From NCBI GenBank assembly GCA_008729055.1, contig SDUX01000005.1, forward strand, positions 3,371,062-3,435,061: DNA of 64,000 nt, read 5' to 3'. Each line of letters starts with the position of its first letter. Position 1 is the stretch's first letter. The notes beneath the pieces were generated by a model, which saw nothing but the letters and a program-made list of their open reading frames with translations, had not been told where the DNA came from and did not search any database. Below are positions 1 to 10,971 of the stretch, piece after piece. A program made the translations under genes and the position numbers. This DNA comes from Pyropia haitanensis (taxonomy: Eukaryota; Rhodophyta; Bangiophyceae; Bangiales; Bangiaceae).

Positions 1-228
1 TCAACGGCGCGTCAGCGGGTGGCTCCCCCCCGCCTCCCCCACGCCAAAAACGCACGGCGGCGGCGCCAACGGCGGCAGCGGCGGTGCACGCCACGCTGCC
101 CGCTCCCCAGCACCGCCAGCTCCCTCCAGTGCCGACCAGCGGCTGCTCACAGCAGAACGCGCAACCGCTCCCCCCCTCCCCCCCTGCTCGTGCACCCCCC
201 CCCCCCGCCCCCCCTCCCCCCAACGTAC

Positions 229-1041
229 AATCGGTTCGCCCCCAGCCACCCATCCATATCTTCGGCCATCCACGCGTCGCGGACGCGGCCAAACGCGTCG
301 ATCAGCTCTGGCTCGGCCACCCCCCAGCGGTCCATCAGGTCGCCCCGGATGGGGTCCCGCCACCCGCGGAGGACGCCCGCGACCGCGGCGGCGACCCTGG
401 CGTCCGCCGCCCCCCCCCCCCCCCCCCCTCGCCGCCACCACCGCCGCCGCCACCACCACCACCACCACCACCACCGCCACCGCCGTCGCCGCCACCGCCA
501 CCGTCACCACCGCCACCGTCGTCGCCGGCGGCCGCACCCCCCCCCCGTGCGCCTCGGCAAGGTACCGCACGAGCAGCACGTTCTCGTACCCCGTCTCGAC
601 GACCGGCCGCACCGCGCGCATCGCGGCGGCGAGCCAGCCGGGTGGCCCGGCGAGCCCAGGCAGGATGGCGTCGGCGCCCCACACCGCGCGGGCGGCGCGA
701 AAGGCCGACGCGGACGACTCGTCGACCGAGTCGACGACGACGCCGTCAAAGTCGAGCGCGTAGACGGTCGTGGACGCGTCCGCGGGGGGGCGCTCATCGT
801 GGCGGTGGGTGGGGGAAGGGGCGGGAACGGAGGAGGGGGACGGGGGGAGGGGGGGGGGGGGGAAGGCACGGGGAAGAACGAGACGATGGCGGTGGGGGGG
901 GGAGAGGGAGCGGCGGACGTTGCGGGGAGGGCCGCGCTGTGGTGACACGCCGAGGAGGCGACTGCAGCGGAGCGGGGCAGCCCGTGCCACCGGCGATGCC
1001 CAGACGCAGCAGCGGTGCACCTCGGGAATCGAGGTGGGCAT
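229..1041 (-). CDS. HAD-superfamily hydrolase, plastid-type, 5' exon (partial)
   Basis: Seen: from the ATG at 1041 a basic, Ser/Pro-rich leader of about 85 residues is followed by YALDFDGVVVDSVDES, the HAD motif I (DxD-like nucleophile region). Then comes a segment ending ETGYENVLLVRYLAEAH, a Gly/Val low-complexity stretch, and in another frame MDRWGVAEPELIDAFGRVRD and DGWLGANRLY. That order matches a plant/algal HAD hydrolase family (At2g45990-like). The leader would suit an organelle transit peptide (inference). The frame changes across a 19-base C run (410-428) and GGT/GGC repeats, so either a small intron or a homopolymer error lies there. After NRL the minus strand reads GTACGT at 228-223, a good 5' splice donor, so the rest of the gene should lie beyond the left edge of the window. 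Substrate unknown. Confidence 0.7.
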
Positions 1042-1224
1042 GCGAGCAGAGCGGGCGCGTGGGTGCGCCAACGCCGATCCTCATCGTAGTGGTCCTCATC
1101 GTAGTTATAGGCAACTCCCATGGATCCCGTTTGAATTCGGGACCACACCGCATCGTCTGCACTCCCCCTCTCTCGCCCGTGTGTCCCCTCCCTCCCCCCG
1201 CCTCCCCTCGGTCCACGCCACTGG

Positions 1225-2117
1225 CTACCTCTTCAGCTGCTCCTGCACCAGCCGCTCGCGCAGTAGCCGCGCCACCTCCTTATACGGCGGCCGCTCCTTG
1301 CCACACCACACTACTTCCCCCCCTCCCCCCCCCGTAAACCAAATTGTCCAGTCCCCCGGCCACACCCGCACCAGCAGCCCCCCGTCGCCCATCGCCTTTA
1401 CAAAAAACACCTCGACAAACGTCCGCCAGTACCGCTCGCCGACCTTGGCCACCTCGGGGTAAAAGAGGGCCGGGTAGTAGCCCCACCAGCCGCCGCCCGG
1501 CCGCACCTTGTCCACCGCCCCATTGACGACGATGGCCTCCCCGTCCGGCGGTGTGAGCCCCTCGGCCACAATGTACTCGTCCACGTTAAAGCCGGGCGCC
1601 ACAAACAGGACGCCACCGGGGGCGGCGACCACCGCGCCCCGCCGCGGCGAGCCGACCGCCGTGTGGGGGGCGGGCGGCGCAAACTCCGCCGCCGCCGTCG
1701 CGTCGGGCGCGACGACCGTCAGCGGCGGGCCGTCGAGGAGGCGGAGGAGCCGCCGGCTAAACGTGACCGACGCGTCATAGACGGCCGAGAGGGAGGCCGA
1801 GGAGGACGCGTCGACGGGCGGGAAGGTCACCTCCATCCGCGTCACGCCCGCGGCGCGGGCGGCGCGGATGGCCGCGGCGGCCAGGGCGGGCATGGCGCCG
1901 CGGGACGGGGGGATGGGCGACGGCGTGGGGGGGGCGTCGTCGGCGTCATCGACCGGTGGCGCGGGGGGGGGGGGGGTGGTCATGGACGGCCGCCGCGACA
2001 AAGGGGGGGGGGGGGGCAGAGCGGTGGAGGGGGGCGCCCGCGCCGGTGCTGGGCGCTCTGACAGGCGGGGAGCCGCAGCTGCAGAGGAGGGGGCAGGAAC
2101 CCTGCCGGCGCCGCCAT
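1225..2117 (-). CDS. DUF1995 family protein (LPA3-like), probably plastid
   Basis: Seen: a domain with the pattern of DUF1995 runs from about RMEVTFPPVD through LFVAPGFNVDEYIVAEGL, IVVNGAVDKV and YYPALFYPEVAKVG to a C-terminus ending VQEQLKR at 1225. The family includes plant LPA3, implicated in photosystem II accumulation (established knowledge); the role of this copy is inferred. Two starts are possible. The ATG at 2001 keeps one frame. The ATG at 2117 opens with MAAPAGFLPPPLQLRLPA, which looks like a transit peptide but is in another frame, joined across a 14-base G run (2003-2016). I prefer 2117 because a plastid leader is expected. It lies on the same strand as the HAD gene, with a gap of about 180 bp. 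Confidence 0.75.
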
Positions 2118-3114
2118 ATTGACCACGACTGAAGAGGAGGGAAGAAGAAACCCTAGGGAACCGTCCCTCGGCGACTGGCCGTCAAGAGCAAGAGTCGTGC
2201 GTGCACTGCGGGACATGGGCGGCAGCAACCGATGCATGAGAACGGCCCAAGCGAGACGCACCTGGCCCGCGACCAACAGACACGTGTTCCCAAAGCCCAA
2301 GCACCTGCGAGGATACGCGGAGCGTTGATCTCCAGGCACAAATGCATCCCAAGTGTCCATACTTCTCTTGCTTAACTCCTTTCATCAAAATGGGCCCCGC
2401 GCCGTCGAGGTCCGTGGACGGTCGTTTGCGGCGCTCGCTCGCTGCTCCGAAGTCCCGAGGGTGGTTTTCTGCTCCCAGCCGCGCGACACCCCCCCATTTT
2501 TCTGAGGCGTGGCCCCCGCCACCCCGCGGCGGTGGCGGGATCGGGTCGGGCCGACCGCCCCCTCTGTGGCGTGCACACAGGCGTGGTTTGGGAATGGCCG
2601 GGTGGCGTGGGCCGGATTGGGTTGGACAGGCAGCGCCAACCCCCCCCTCCCCCCCTGGCATCGCTTGGTGGGGGGACCCCACCGCCGCCCGCCGCGCGCG
2701 AAAGCCCCCCTTTGGCCTGCGGCTGCCCCGCGGCGGATCGCCCCGCCGCCGCCGCGGCGACCGCCGGCAGGCGTGCGGTGCCAGCCGCACAGCCGCCGCC
2801 CAGAGCGCCGCCATGGCCAACCGTGCCGCCTCGGCGGCGCTCATTGGTGCACGCCCGCCCGCGGGGGCCGGCGCCGACCACCCGTGGGCGATTGGGTTTG
2901 GCTGTTCTCTTTTTCTCGGGGGACGGCACGGTGTGGGGATGCCCCGCTCTGGCCCCCCCCCTCCCACCCCGCCGCAGTGACCTCAGCGCTGGCCCGCTTC
3001 CGCCCTCCGACCCCACCTGGCCGACTGTTGGCGCCGCCGTCGGCCTGCCACTGAGTGAGGGGCAGCCCGGGGCGGGGGGGGGGTCCCACCCCCCCCCCCA
3101 TCGGCGGCGGCGGG

Positions 3115-3147
<33 letters not shown>

Positions 3148-3735
3148 CTGCCGGCACGAGGCCGACCCGCCGCCGGCGGTGCCGATGCGCGCGCGCGCGC
3201 TGGCCGCCCGCCACTGTCGTGGCGGCTGTGGGGGCGAGGGCATCCGTATCCCGGCGGATCCCGCGGCCGTCGGCGGCCGACGCCGGCCGTGACCGCGGCC
3301 TGATTGGCCTCGGGTGTCGCCGCCACGGCCCCACAGTCCCCGCTGCGGCCGCGGAGCGTCGGCCGCATCCGCCCCACCCCCGCCCCCCCCGCCCCCCCCC
3401 CCCTTTGACTCCAGCGTCACTACGTCACGCGCACGGGGCCATCTGGGGGACGGCGCTCAAGACGCGGCCGCCCGGCGATACGGCTGGCGCCCCCCTTGAG
3501 GTCGACGCCCGTTCCCCTCTCCGCCGCTCCTCCCTCCCCCGCCGCGTCCTCGTGCGTCCGCGTCGGTTGACCACCGACGGGCACCGTCGGTCGCCGTCGG
3601 TGGTGCCATACCGGCCCTTTGTTAGGGGGGCCGAGCCGGTGCGCGATATCTCCCCAGTGTGAGCCCTCCCGCCCCTCGTACGGTGCCCCCCTCCCCCCCC
3701 TCCGCGCGGCGCGTACCCCCGCGCGGCTAGTCACC
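2118..3735. other. Divergent intergenic region
   Basis: About 1.6 kb between the DUF1995 gene (leftward) and the desaturase (rightward). Long open frames exist in all six frames, but they are Arg/Pro/Gly-rich shadows of GC composition. CCAAT-type motifs (ATTGG) occur near 2843, 2890 and 3302, consistent with a bidirectional promoter. A GGC microsatellite is listed separately. No gene is supported. Confidence 0.5.
3096..3147. repeat. (GGC)n microsatellite
   Basis: Near-perfect GGC repeat of about 50 bp, immediately after a long C run. It is one of many GGC/GCC tracts in the window. Confidence 0.85.
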
Positions 3736-4962
3736 ATGGCACCGCCCGCGATCGCCGCCCTCGACTCGTACTCGCGGGAGGAGCTGCTGGCCGAGGCGGC
3801 GGCGGGGACGCCCCTGTCCGGCGCCAAGCCCGCGCCCGGCCTGCCCGCGCACCTCAAGGTCGCGGGCGACCTGGACGTGGCCGCCCGGCGGTACCGCGCC
3901 AACGACGCGGTGCCGACGCTGGCGGAGCTGAAGCGCGCCATCCCCGCGCACTGCTTCAAGCCGAGCACCCTCCGCAGCTTGTCGTACGTGGCGCGCGACC
4001 TGGTTGCGCTTGCCGCCCTCTACGCGGGCGCCTACGCGACGCACGGCACCAAGGCGGCGGTGGTGTACCTGCCCTTCTTTTGGTTCTTTGCGGGCCTCTT
4101 CTTTTGGGCGCTCTTTGTGCTCGCGCACGACTGTGGGCACGGCAGCTTCTCGCGGTCCAAGACGGTCAACTCGATTGTGGGCCACGCGCTCAACTCGTTC
4201 ATCCTGGTGCCGTACCACTCGTGGCGGATCACGCACCGGGACCACCACAAGAATACGGGCAACTATGAGCGAGACGAGATCTTTTACCCGCTCCCCGAGT
4301 CGGAGTACGCGGGCATCAAGGGGATTGCCAAGTGGGTGTACGCCAACACGTTCTTCCTCGCCTGCTTTGCCTACCCCATCTACCTGCTCCGCGGGTATGG
4401 CAACCGCAAGCAGCACGCGTCGCACCTGTCGCCGTCGTCGGAGCTGTTTGTGAATGACGTGGAGCGGTCGCAGGTGACCCTGTCGGTGGCGTGCTGGTGG
4501 TTGATGGCGTCGGCGCTGGCGTTTGCCACGTACCGCTACGGCGCGGCCATTGTGGCGGTCTATTACGGGGTGCCCTACCTCATCTACTGCACGTGGCTGC
4601 TGGTGGTGACGTTCCTCCACCACACCGAGCCGGGCACGATGTGGTACAACAGTGCCAACTGGAACTATGTGAAGGGCAACCTCCAGTCGGTGGACCGGGT
4701 GTATGGGTGGCTAGAGAACCTGCACCACGACATTGGCTCGTCGCACACGACGCACCACCTGTTTAGCGCCATCCCCCACTACCACCTGCGGGAGGCGGCG
4801 GCGGCGATCAAGCCTCTCGCGGGGGACCTGTACAACGTGTCGGAAAAGCCCGTCCTGTCTGCCTTGTGGGAGGCGATCGCGGCGTGGAGCCAGTCGCACG
4901 TCATTCCCGACGGGACGGACGTGTTTTCCATCCCGGCGCCGGGCCGGAGTAAGGCAGAGTGA
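3736..4962 (+). CDS. Membrane fatty-acid desaturase (omega-6/omega-3 type)
   Basis: An intronless ORF of 408 aa starts at an ATG in a good context (caccATGG). Three histidine boxes are present: HDCGHGS (131-135), HRDHH (167-171) and HTTHH (337-341), the di-iron ligands of membrane acyl desaturases. Hydrophobic segments lie before and after box 2, and HLFSAIPHYHL near the end is typical of plant-type FAD2/FAD3 enzymes. The first box resembles omega-3 enzymes, while HKNTGNYERDEIFYP after box 2 resembles omega-6 (Delta12) enzymes, so regiospecificity cannot be assigned. No plastid leader is obvious, so ER is likely (inference). Expected reaction: oxygen-dependent insertion of a double bond into an acyl chain. 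The codon use is clean and there is no frame damage, so this is a useful reference for real coding sequence here. Confidence 0.93.
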   Translation: MAPPAIAALDSYSREELLAEAAAGTPLSGAKPAPGLPAHLKVAGDLDVAARRYRANDAVPTLAELKRAIPAHCFKPSTLRSLSYVARDLVALAALYAGAYATHGTKAAVVYLPFFWFFAGLFFWALFVLAHDCGHGSFSRSKTVNSIVGHALNSFILVPYHSWRITHRDHHKNTGNYERDEIFYPLPESEYAGIKGIAKWVYANTFFLACFAYPIYLLRGYGNRKQHASHLSPSSELFVNDVERSQVTLSVACWWLMASALAFATYRYGAAIVAVYYGVPYLIYCTWLLVVTFLHHTEPGTMWYNSANWNYVKGNLQSVDRVYGWLENLHHDIGSSHTTHHLFSAIPHYHLREAAAAIKPLAGDLYNVSEKPVLSALWEAIAAWSQSHVIPDGTDVFSIPAPGRSKAE

Positions 4963-5530
4963 ATGGACGGCGTGTGGACGACGCAAGGCGGTGTGGGTGG
5001 CGCCACACCCTGTCGGAGACGACCTCGGCAGGCGGCCGTGGGAGGGGAGACGGCAGCGAGGGCGTTATTGGCTGCTGCCCCTGGGGACTGGCGCTCGCGA
5101 CTGTCGGCGAGCGTCCCGCCGGACGACCGTGTGCGGCCGGGCGGGTGGTGTCGCTGCGGGGCGACGGCGGCCGAGCCGTGCGCCCACCGCAGCGTCCCAA
5201 CGTGGAACAAAATTAGAAAAAGAACAAAAGAGGTACGAAGCGCACAAACGACGCCACCCTCCGTGGCGCCCACACCCGCTTCTTCAGCCGCACACCAGAC
5301 CGCCAGCCGTCGTGGGCACACCACACGCACGCCGACAGGTGCCGGCCCTAGCGGTGGACGTCCCCAATGGAGGCCAGCCGTGACGCGGGCACACGGCGGC
5401 CAACGGCGCGGCCACCCCACCAGGCGTGGACGCGCCTACCCGCCCCTCCGCTACACCAGGCTAGTGCCAGCGGCGGGCCGGGCACGCTGGCGCTCCCTCC
5501 GCTCCCCACCACCCCCCCCCGCACCTCGCC
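4963..5530. other. Intergenic region between convergent genes
   Basis: About 570 bp between the 3' ends of the desaturase and the lipase gene. It contains a short A-rich patch (about 5207-5230, near aaaattagaaaaagaacaaaa) that could hold 3'-end signals. No gene supported. Confidence 0.45.
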
Positions 5531-7056
5531 TCATCCCCCCGCACCCCGCCCGTCCCGCAACGTTGCGGTGGCGGCTGCCGCCGCCGCCGCCGCCGGCGGC
5601 TCCCCCGCGTCGGCCGCGTCCGGCGCCCCCCCCGCCACCCCCGCCAGCGCCGCCTCGTACGCGCTGGGCAGGTGGGACGTGCCGAGGGACCAGGTGAGGA
5701 GGATCCGCCGCAGCGCCGGGTCGTCCGCCGCCACCCGCACCGCCGTGTAGGTGGCGCCCGCCGGCACCGCCGCCGCCGCCGCGTTGGCCACCACCCCGCC
5801 GCCGCCGTCGCCACCACCACCGCCGCCGCCGCTGCCGCCGCCGCCGCCGTCCACGCACGCCCCCCCACGCGCGCCCGGCGGCAGCGGCAGCAGCCAGTGC
5901 ACGCGGCCGACAAGGCACAGCGCGTCTGGTGGCGCGCCAGCCCCCGCCCCCCCCCCACCCCCCGCCGCCTCCGACGGCGCCACCACCGCCGCCGCGTCGG
6001 CGGCCGTCACCCCCGCCGCGTCAGCAGCGGCCGCCACGGCGGTTGCCGCGGCGGCGGTGGTCGGGTGGTGGTGCTGGTGGTGGTGGTGGTGCCCCCCCCC
6101 CGCTGGCGGCGCCCCCCCCCCCCCCCCGCCCCCCTCCTCCGCCTCCACCTCCACCCCCGCCGCCTCGGCCGCCGCCTCTGCCGCGGCGGCGGAGAGCGCC
6201 GCGAGCAGCTCCCGCGCCGACCGGATGGACAGCCGACACACAACGTCGTCATAGTGGACGACCGCGTCGACGGCGGCGGCCCAGCGGGCGTCGACCGCGG
6301 CGGGAGGGGCAAACGTGGGCGGCGGCGCCAGCGCGACGCAGTGGACGGGGAAGGGGGCGACCGCCGCGAGCGCCGCCGCGGGGTTGGCCGCCGCCGCAGC
6401 GGCACCGGCGGTCGCCGCCGTCGCCTCCCCCCCCGCCCCCCCCCCCCCCGCCCCCTCTGGCGGTGGCGCCGCCTGCGCGTCGAGGAGCAGCTTGGTCAGC
6501 AGCGTGGCGGCCCCCCCCCCCAGCGAGTGCCCGACGACGACCACCCCGTAGCCCGCCCGCCGCGGCTCCGCGAGCGCCGCGGCGAGCACCGGCGCGGCGG
6601 CGGCCGCCACCGCCGCCGCGGCGGCGGCCATCCCCGCGTGCGCCGTGCCGCCCGCAAACGGCACGGCGTCGGCGGTCAGGTCGAGCACCGCGTCCGCGGC
6701 GGATAGGGTGCCGCGGATGGCAACGACCAGCCGCCGCCGCTGGCGGTCATCGGCAATGTAAAAGCGGGGGGTGAGGCCGCGCGTCGCGGCGGCGGCGGCG
6801 GCGGCGGTGGCGGTGGCGGTGGCGGTGGGGGGGTGGCGGTGGGCGGGGCGGGGGAGAGGTCGCCGGACGGGGGGGACGGCGCCGCAGGCGGCGGCGGCGC
6901 CGCTCCCCCCTCCTCCTCCGACGCCGCAGCCGCGGCGGCGGCCTGCAGCTCTGCGATGGACGGCAGCGGCGACAGCTCGCACGCGAGCACGTCGGCCGCG
7001 TCAATGCCCGTCTTGGCGACAATCACCGCCACCGGGTCGGCCGGCGTCCGCGCCGA

Positions 7057-7087
<31 letters not shown>

Positions 7088-8144
7088 GGGAGGAGCCCCA
7101 GCGACCGCAGCAGCAGCCAGCCGTACGCGGCGGCGGCGTAGCGCGCCCAGTAGGCCACGTCGGCCACCTCGGCGGGGTCGCACCGCCGCCACCGCCGCGC
7201 CTCGTCGGCTTGCCCTCCCCCTGCGTGTCCCCCCGCCGCCGCCGTCGCGGTCACCGCCGCCGCCGCGTCGACCGCCGCCGCCACCGCCGCCGCGTCCGCG
7301 GCGGCCACCCTCGCAACGGCGGCCGGCAGCTCTGCGAGTCGCAGCGGCACGCGCGCCCCCCCCCCCACCCCTCGCTCGTCGCGCACCCCCTCGCCAATCA
7401 CGCCCACCACCGCCCGCGCGGCGGCGACCGCGGCGGGCACGTCCGCCACGCCCGGCGCGACGGCCGCCACCCGCGCCGTCACCGCCGCCGCCGCCGCCGT
7501 CGCCGCCGCGTCCACCGCGGGCGTCCGGCGGAGCGGCACGTGCGGGGCGGTCGACAGCGCGGCGGTGGCGGCGGCGGCGGCGGCGACCGCCGCGGCGGTC
7601 GGAAGGCCACGGGGGGGGGGCGCCGGGTGGGGCGCGCCGCCGCCGCCGCGGCCGCGCGGACGGCGCGGGCGGCGGCGGCGGCGGCGGCGGTGATCACCGC
7701 CGCGCGGGCGGGGTAGTAGGCGACGGCGGCCGCGTCGATGGCGGGCTGGGGGGGGGGGGCGCCGGCGGGGGGGGCGGGTGGACCGAGTGCCGTGGCGCGC
7801 CCGGCGGGGGGCGGTTCGGCCACGGACGGTGCTAGCCACCGGCGGGTGGCCGACGCCACACCACCGCCGTCGCCGCCGCCGCCGCCGGTGGGGGGGGGAA
7901 GACGGGGGCGCCGCCGGCGGGGGCTCCCGCCAGGTCCGCCGCCGTCGACGCCGCTGTCGCCGTCGCGCAACGTGGTTGGCGACAGCGGGGGAGATGGCGC
8001 CGCCGACACGGACGGTGGGGGACCGACGGCGGCGACGGCACCGGCGGCGGCGGCGGCCGCCGCCGCCGCCGCCGCGGCGGCACTGGCGGCGGTCGACCGC
8101 GGCGGCCCGCGGCGGGCCGCCGGCCGTAGCAGGCGGACGAGCAT
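5531..8144 (-). CDS. Class 3 lipase, diacylglycerol-lipase-like (frame-broken)
   Basis: Seen: the C-terminal part carries RLVVAIRGTLSAADAVLDL, then the nucleophile elbow VVVVGHSLGGGAATLLTKLL (GxSxG, Ser in GHSLGG), a likely catalytic Asp in VVHYDDVVCRLS, and a His in LGTSHLPSAYEAAL near the end. That order matches Lipase_3 proteins of the sn1-diacylglycerol lipase group. Upstream, DVAYWARYAAAAYGWLLL resembles their N-terminal segment. The protein needs three frames: the first section starts at an ATG at 8144 (MLVRLLRPAARRG). A change occurs at a 10-base G run (7611-7620) and another in GGC/GGT/G repeats near 6790-6845. Large Ala/Gly/His inserts are present. The expected role is hydrolysis of acylglycerols at membranes. 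Alternative: an in-frame ATG at 8297 adds 51 residues. Confidence 0.8.
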
Positions 8145-8632
8145 CCGCGGGGGGTTAGTGGCGCATCCCAGCCGGGGAAAGCTTCCCGCGGGCGCTTGCG
8201 TAGGACGTTGTAGTAGAAAGGGTTGGATGCGGAGGGGGGCGGGGAAGAAGGGATTGAATGGATAGGGCCCCCCCCACCACGTGAAGATGGCCGGCAAAGA
8301 GAACCACCAGACTCCACAACCCCTCCTGGAGCAGGAAAAACCAGCCTCTGGAACAGCCGCGTTCTCTCACCACCACGGCGGAACGGGACGGATTTCGGTG
8401 ACCACATCCCTCATCGACCAATCAGAATCGCGATTTACCTTTTGTTCGCACGGTCGTACTGCGCACGTGGCCTCGCCCCGGTGTCCCTTCCTCTCCACTA
8501 CGCTTGTGTTTCGCGCCCCAAAATGCGGGGCGTGAGGGCACAGCCACCAATGTTGACTAACGGCCTTAAATGAATCATTTTAGAGCGCCACGTGTGCGAC
8601 GTGTACGCCCCTAAGTGGTCCGAGTATCGCCG
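8145..8632. other. Intergenic, AT-richer
   Basis: About 490 bp upstream of the lipase gene. Composition drops from extreme GC to balanced. A CCAAT motif lies at about 8419 (accaatcag). No gene supported. Confidence 0.4.
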
Positions 8633-8637
8633 TATTA
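8633..8637. repeat. Target-site duplication, left
   Basis: TATTA, directly outside the left TIR; identical to 9516-9520. Confidence 0.8.
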
Positions 8638-9515
8638 GAGAGTTTTGGCAAGTAACTCGACTGTTGTTTCGACGGTATCTCGACTGTACATTGCGCCACG
8701 TTTCAGAGCTACCGTCGAGATACAGGATTTTCCGACCTTCCCCGACGGTATTCTCGGGATGTACAGGCGGGCCCCGGTGGATCGCGTTGAAGAAAAGGTG
8801 TACCTTTCAGCCACGTGTCGCGCGTGCAAGGCCCCAAAGGCGGGTGATTTGGGCCGCCATATGCCGGTACAACCATTTCTGGTACATTGGACGCAGCTGG
8901 GCTGGCGCTGAGGGACAGGTGATCGGTCCGTGGTGTCAGTGGGCTTGGCCAAGCGGGCCGATCGTTGTCGTGCTGCGCGCCTTTATTCCAGCCCCTTGCA
9001 CCCACCCTCCCCCCTTTGTTGGCCTTGTACTGCCTCCACGTCGTGCCGAACATGTCATCCCCGAGCCCTACCGCACCTGCAGAGGATGCGTCGTCTGCGT
9101 CCTCGAGGCGGGACCGGCCGTCTACTGGTGGAGTCCCTGAATCGGCGACCAAGAAGCCGTGCCGGCTGTGGCGTCCCACTTGTGGAAGCGATCGCAACGA
9201 CGTGCTGTGTGTGAAGGTCGCTTGCCAAGCTGGTGCGCACGTGGCTGCCGGGCGCAAGCGTGTCGAGCGCTTGCAGCGCGCTGTCGAGGCCTTCAACCTG
9301 CAGCCGAACGCACCCTTTGTCACGGATCAGAAGCATCTGGCCGACCGCTTCAAGTTACTCATGGAGCAGTGTACAGGACTGTCGCGTTACAGGAAAGTTA
9401 CTTGCCAAAACTCGTTCGAGTCCGCGACGGTAGAAAAAATACGGGATCTCGACTCTTTCCAGATTCCGTCGAGATACAGTCGAAAGCGACCGTCGGATTA
9501 CTTGCCAAAACTCTC
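8638..9515. mobile_element. Short DNA transposon with TIRs and 5-bp TSD
   Basis: Seen: the 18-bp ends are perfect inverted repeats, GAGAGTTTTGGCAAGTAA at 8638-8655 and its complement at 9498-9515. Both are flanked by the direct repeat TATTA (8633-8637 and 9516-9520). Subterminal motifs recur: CCGTCGAGATACAG occurs at about 8712 and 9467, and a partial TIR copy lies at 9398-9413. The element is 878 bp, too short to be autonomous, and carries the start of a protein gene listed separately. The superfamily is not assigned; a 5-bp duplication argues against TA-target mariner elements. Confidence 0.85.
9052..9515 (+). pseudogene. Truncated Myb/SANT-like protein inside the TIR element
   Basis: From the ATG at 9052 the frame gives about 120 residues of non-repetitive protein: MSSPSPTAPAEDASSASS, a Cys-containing KKPCRLWRPTCGSDRND, then two amphipathic stretches around AGRKRVERLQRAVEAFN and TDQKHLADRFKLLMEQ. 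This spacing resembles Myb/SANT-like DNA-binding domains found in transposon-associated proteins (weak inference). It then runs into the terminal repeats (from about 9398) without a stop, so the gene appears to be a 5' fragment captured or left in a deletion derivative. It might also be an exon of a normal gene that was disrupted. Confidence 0.45.
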
Positions 9516-9520
9516 TATTA
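9516..9520. repeat. Target-site duplication, right
   Basis: TATTA, directly outside the right TIR; matches 8633-8637. Confidence 0.8.
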
Positions 9521-10490
9521 ACGGGATAGTCGATAGGGACGGACTTGAGGCCGCACGGGGGCTACCAACGGGCTACCTCGCAAAGCAGAGCACAGCTTGT
9601 CCTTTCCAAATCCCACGAATGTGTCGGTTGTGGGTGTTCACATTCTGTCGAAGAGCTCTGCTTGCCGCCACCACGGCCGCCACCGCCAACGCCGCACCCG
9701 CCGCCGCCGCCGCCGCCGCGTCCCGTGCGACGGGGGTAGTCCCGCCGCGGGCCCGCCGCCGCCAAGCAGCCGCCGCCGCCACCACCACCACCACGCCGCC
9801 CTCCCCCGCCGCCGGCCAATGTGCGGGCGTGGCCTTTTACGTCGCTCTACACGAAACCGCGCTCCCCATCACCTGGGGGGGGCGGTGGCTGGGGCGGCGG
9901 CGGCGGCGACACCCGCCGGGGCGGCGGCGGCGGCAGAGGCAGCGGCAGCGGCGGCGGCGGCGGCGGCGGCGGCGGCAACCCGTATGTGGCGTCGGGTGGT
10001 GGCGGCGGCCGCGGCGGCGGTGGTTCCTTTCGGCTATGCGCGGCGGCCGCGGCGGCCGCGGCGGTGGCCACGTCCGCGAGCGCCTCTTACCCTTTTTCCT
10101 CCTCCTCCTTTTCGCCCTCCTCCTCCTCTTACCTCGCGGCGGACCGCAAGTGGAGCGGCAGCCGCCGGCGGTGGGGGGACCCCCCCGCGGCGGCGGTGGG
10201 GGTCTTCCTCAGGGACCTTCCCGGCGGCTCCCTTCGTGGCCGCCGTGCAACGACGGCGCCCGCGTCGTGGCGGGCGGCCGCGTCCCGATGCAGGCTGCCC
10301 GTCAGGGGGGGGGGGTTGCTGCGGCTGGGGGTCGACTTCCGCGTGCCAGGGGGCGGAGGGTGGGGGCGGGGAATATTTTTTTTCATTTCTGATAAGGTGG
10401 GATGGGTGTGGCGGGGGGTGATGACGGATTGGGACTGGGGACGAGAAGGGGCGTGTGACAAACCCCGAATCTGGGTTTGAATATTCGGAG
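9521..10490. other. GC-rich low-complexity stretch, no gene assigned
   Basis: Long GGC/GCC tracts keep several frames open on both strands, including a plus frame from 9821 and a minus frame around 9850-10070. None shows a recognisable domain. A hydrophobic run (about 10085-10140) appears in one plus frame. This could be part of a Gly-rich protein gene or non-coding. Confidence 0.4.
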
Positions 10491-10608
10491 CAAGTGGCTC
10501 AGAATTGAAATTGGATTTCACACGACCCATGAGTGAAGTATTCCGATTTCAGCTCGAAAATCCGACTGGGACTTTCGGCACCCCATTTGCAGAGTATTGC
10601 AGTGGTTC

Positions 10609-10946
10609 GTATGGCCGGTCTCTGAAGAATGATCGGACGGGAAATAATCTCACAGCAGGTCACAGCATTTGCGGCGACCCAGGTCTGTAAGCGCGACTGG
10701 CCAATCGTCGCCTCTCGTTCGGGTTCTGATCGGAGAGCGTCCGTTGTTCACCGCTGCTCGTCAGCAGAGCAGAGTACGTATGGCCGGTCTCTGAAGAATG
10801 ATCGGACGGGAAATAATCTCACAGCAGGTCACAGCATTTGCGGCGACCCAGGTCTGTAAGCGCGACTGACCAATCGTCGTCTCTCGTTCGGGTTCTGATC
10901 GGAGAGCGTCCGTTGTTCACCGCTGCTCGTCAGCAGAGCAGAGTAC
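10609..10946. repeat. 169-bp tandem duplication (2 copies)
   Basis: Copy 1 is 10609-10777 and copy 2 is 10778-10946. I find only two differences by eye (ctggcc/ctgacc and gtcgcc/gtcgtc). It sits in an AT-richer patch that starts near 10480. Each copy contains a CAGCAGGTCACAGCA motif. Confidence 0.93.
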
Positions 10947-10971
10947 GTAACAGTTGTCTTGACGACAAGTC

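Noticed and set aside
3727..4623. 298-codon minus-strand frame
   Set aside because: Antisense shadow of the desaturase gene.
8965..10392. 475-codon plus-strand open frame
   Set aside because: It crosses the right TIR of the transposon and runs into GGC repeats; only the part inside the transposon looks like protein.
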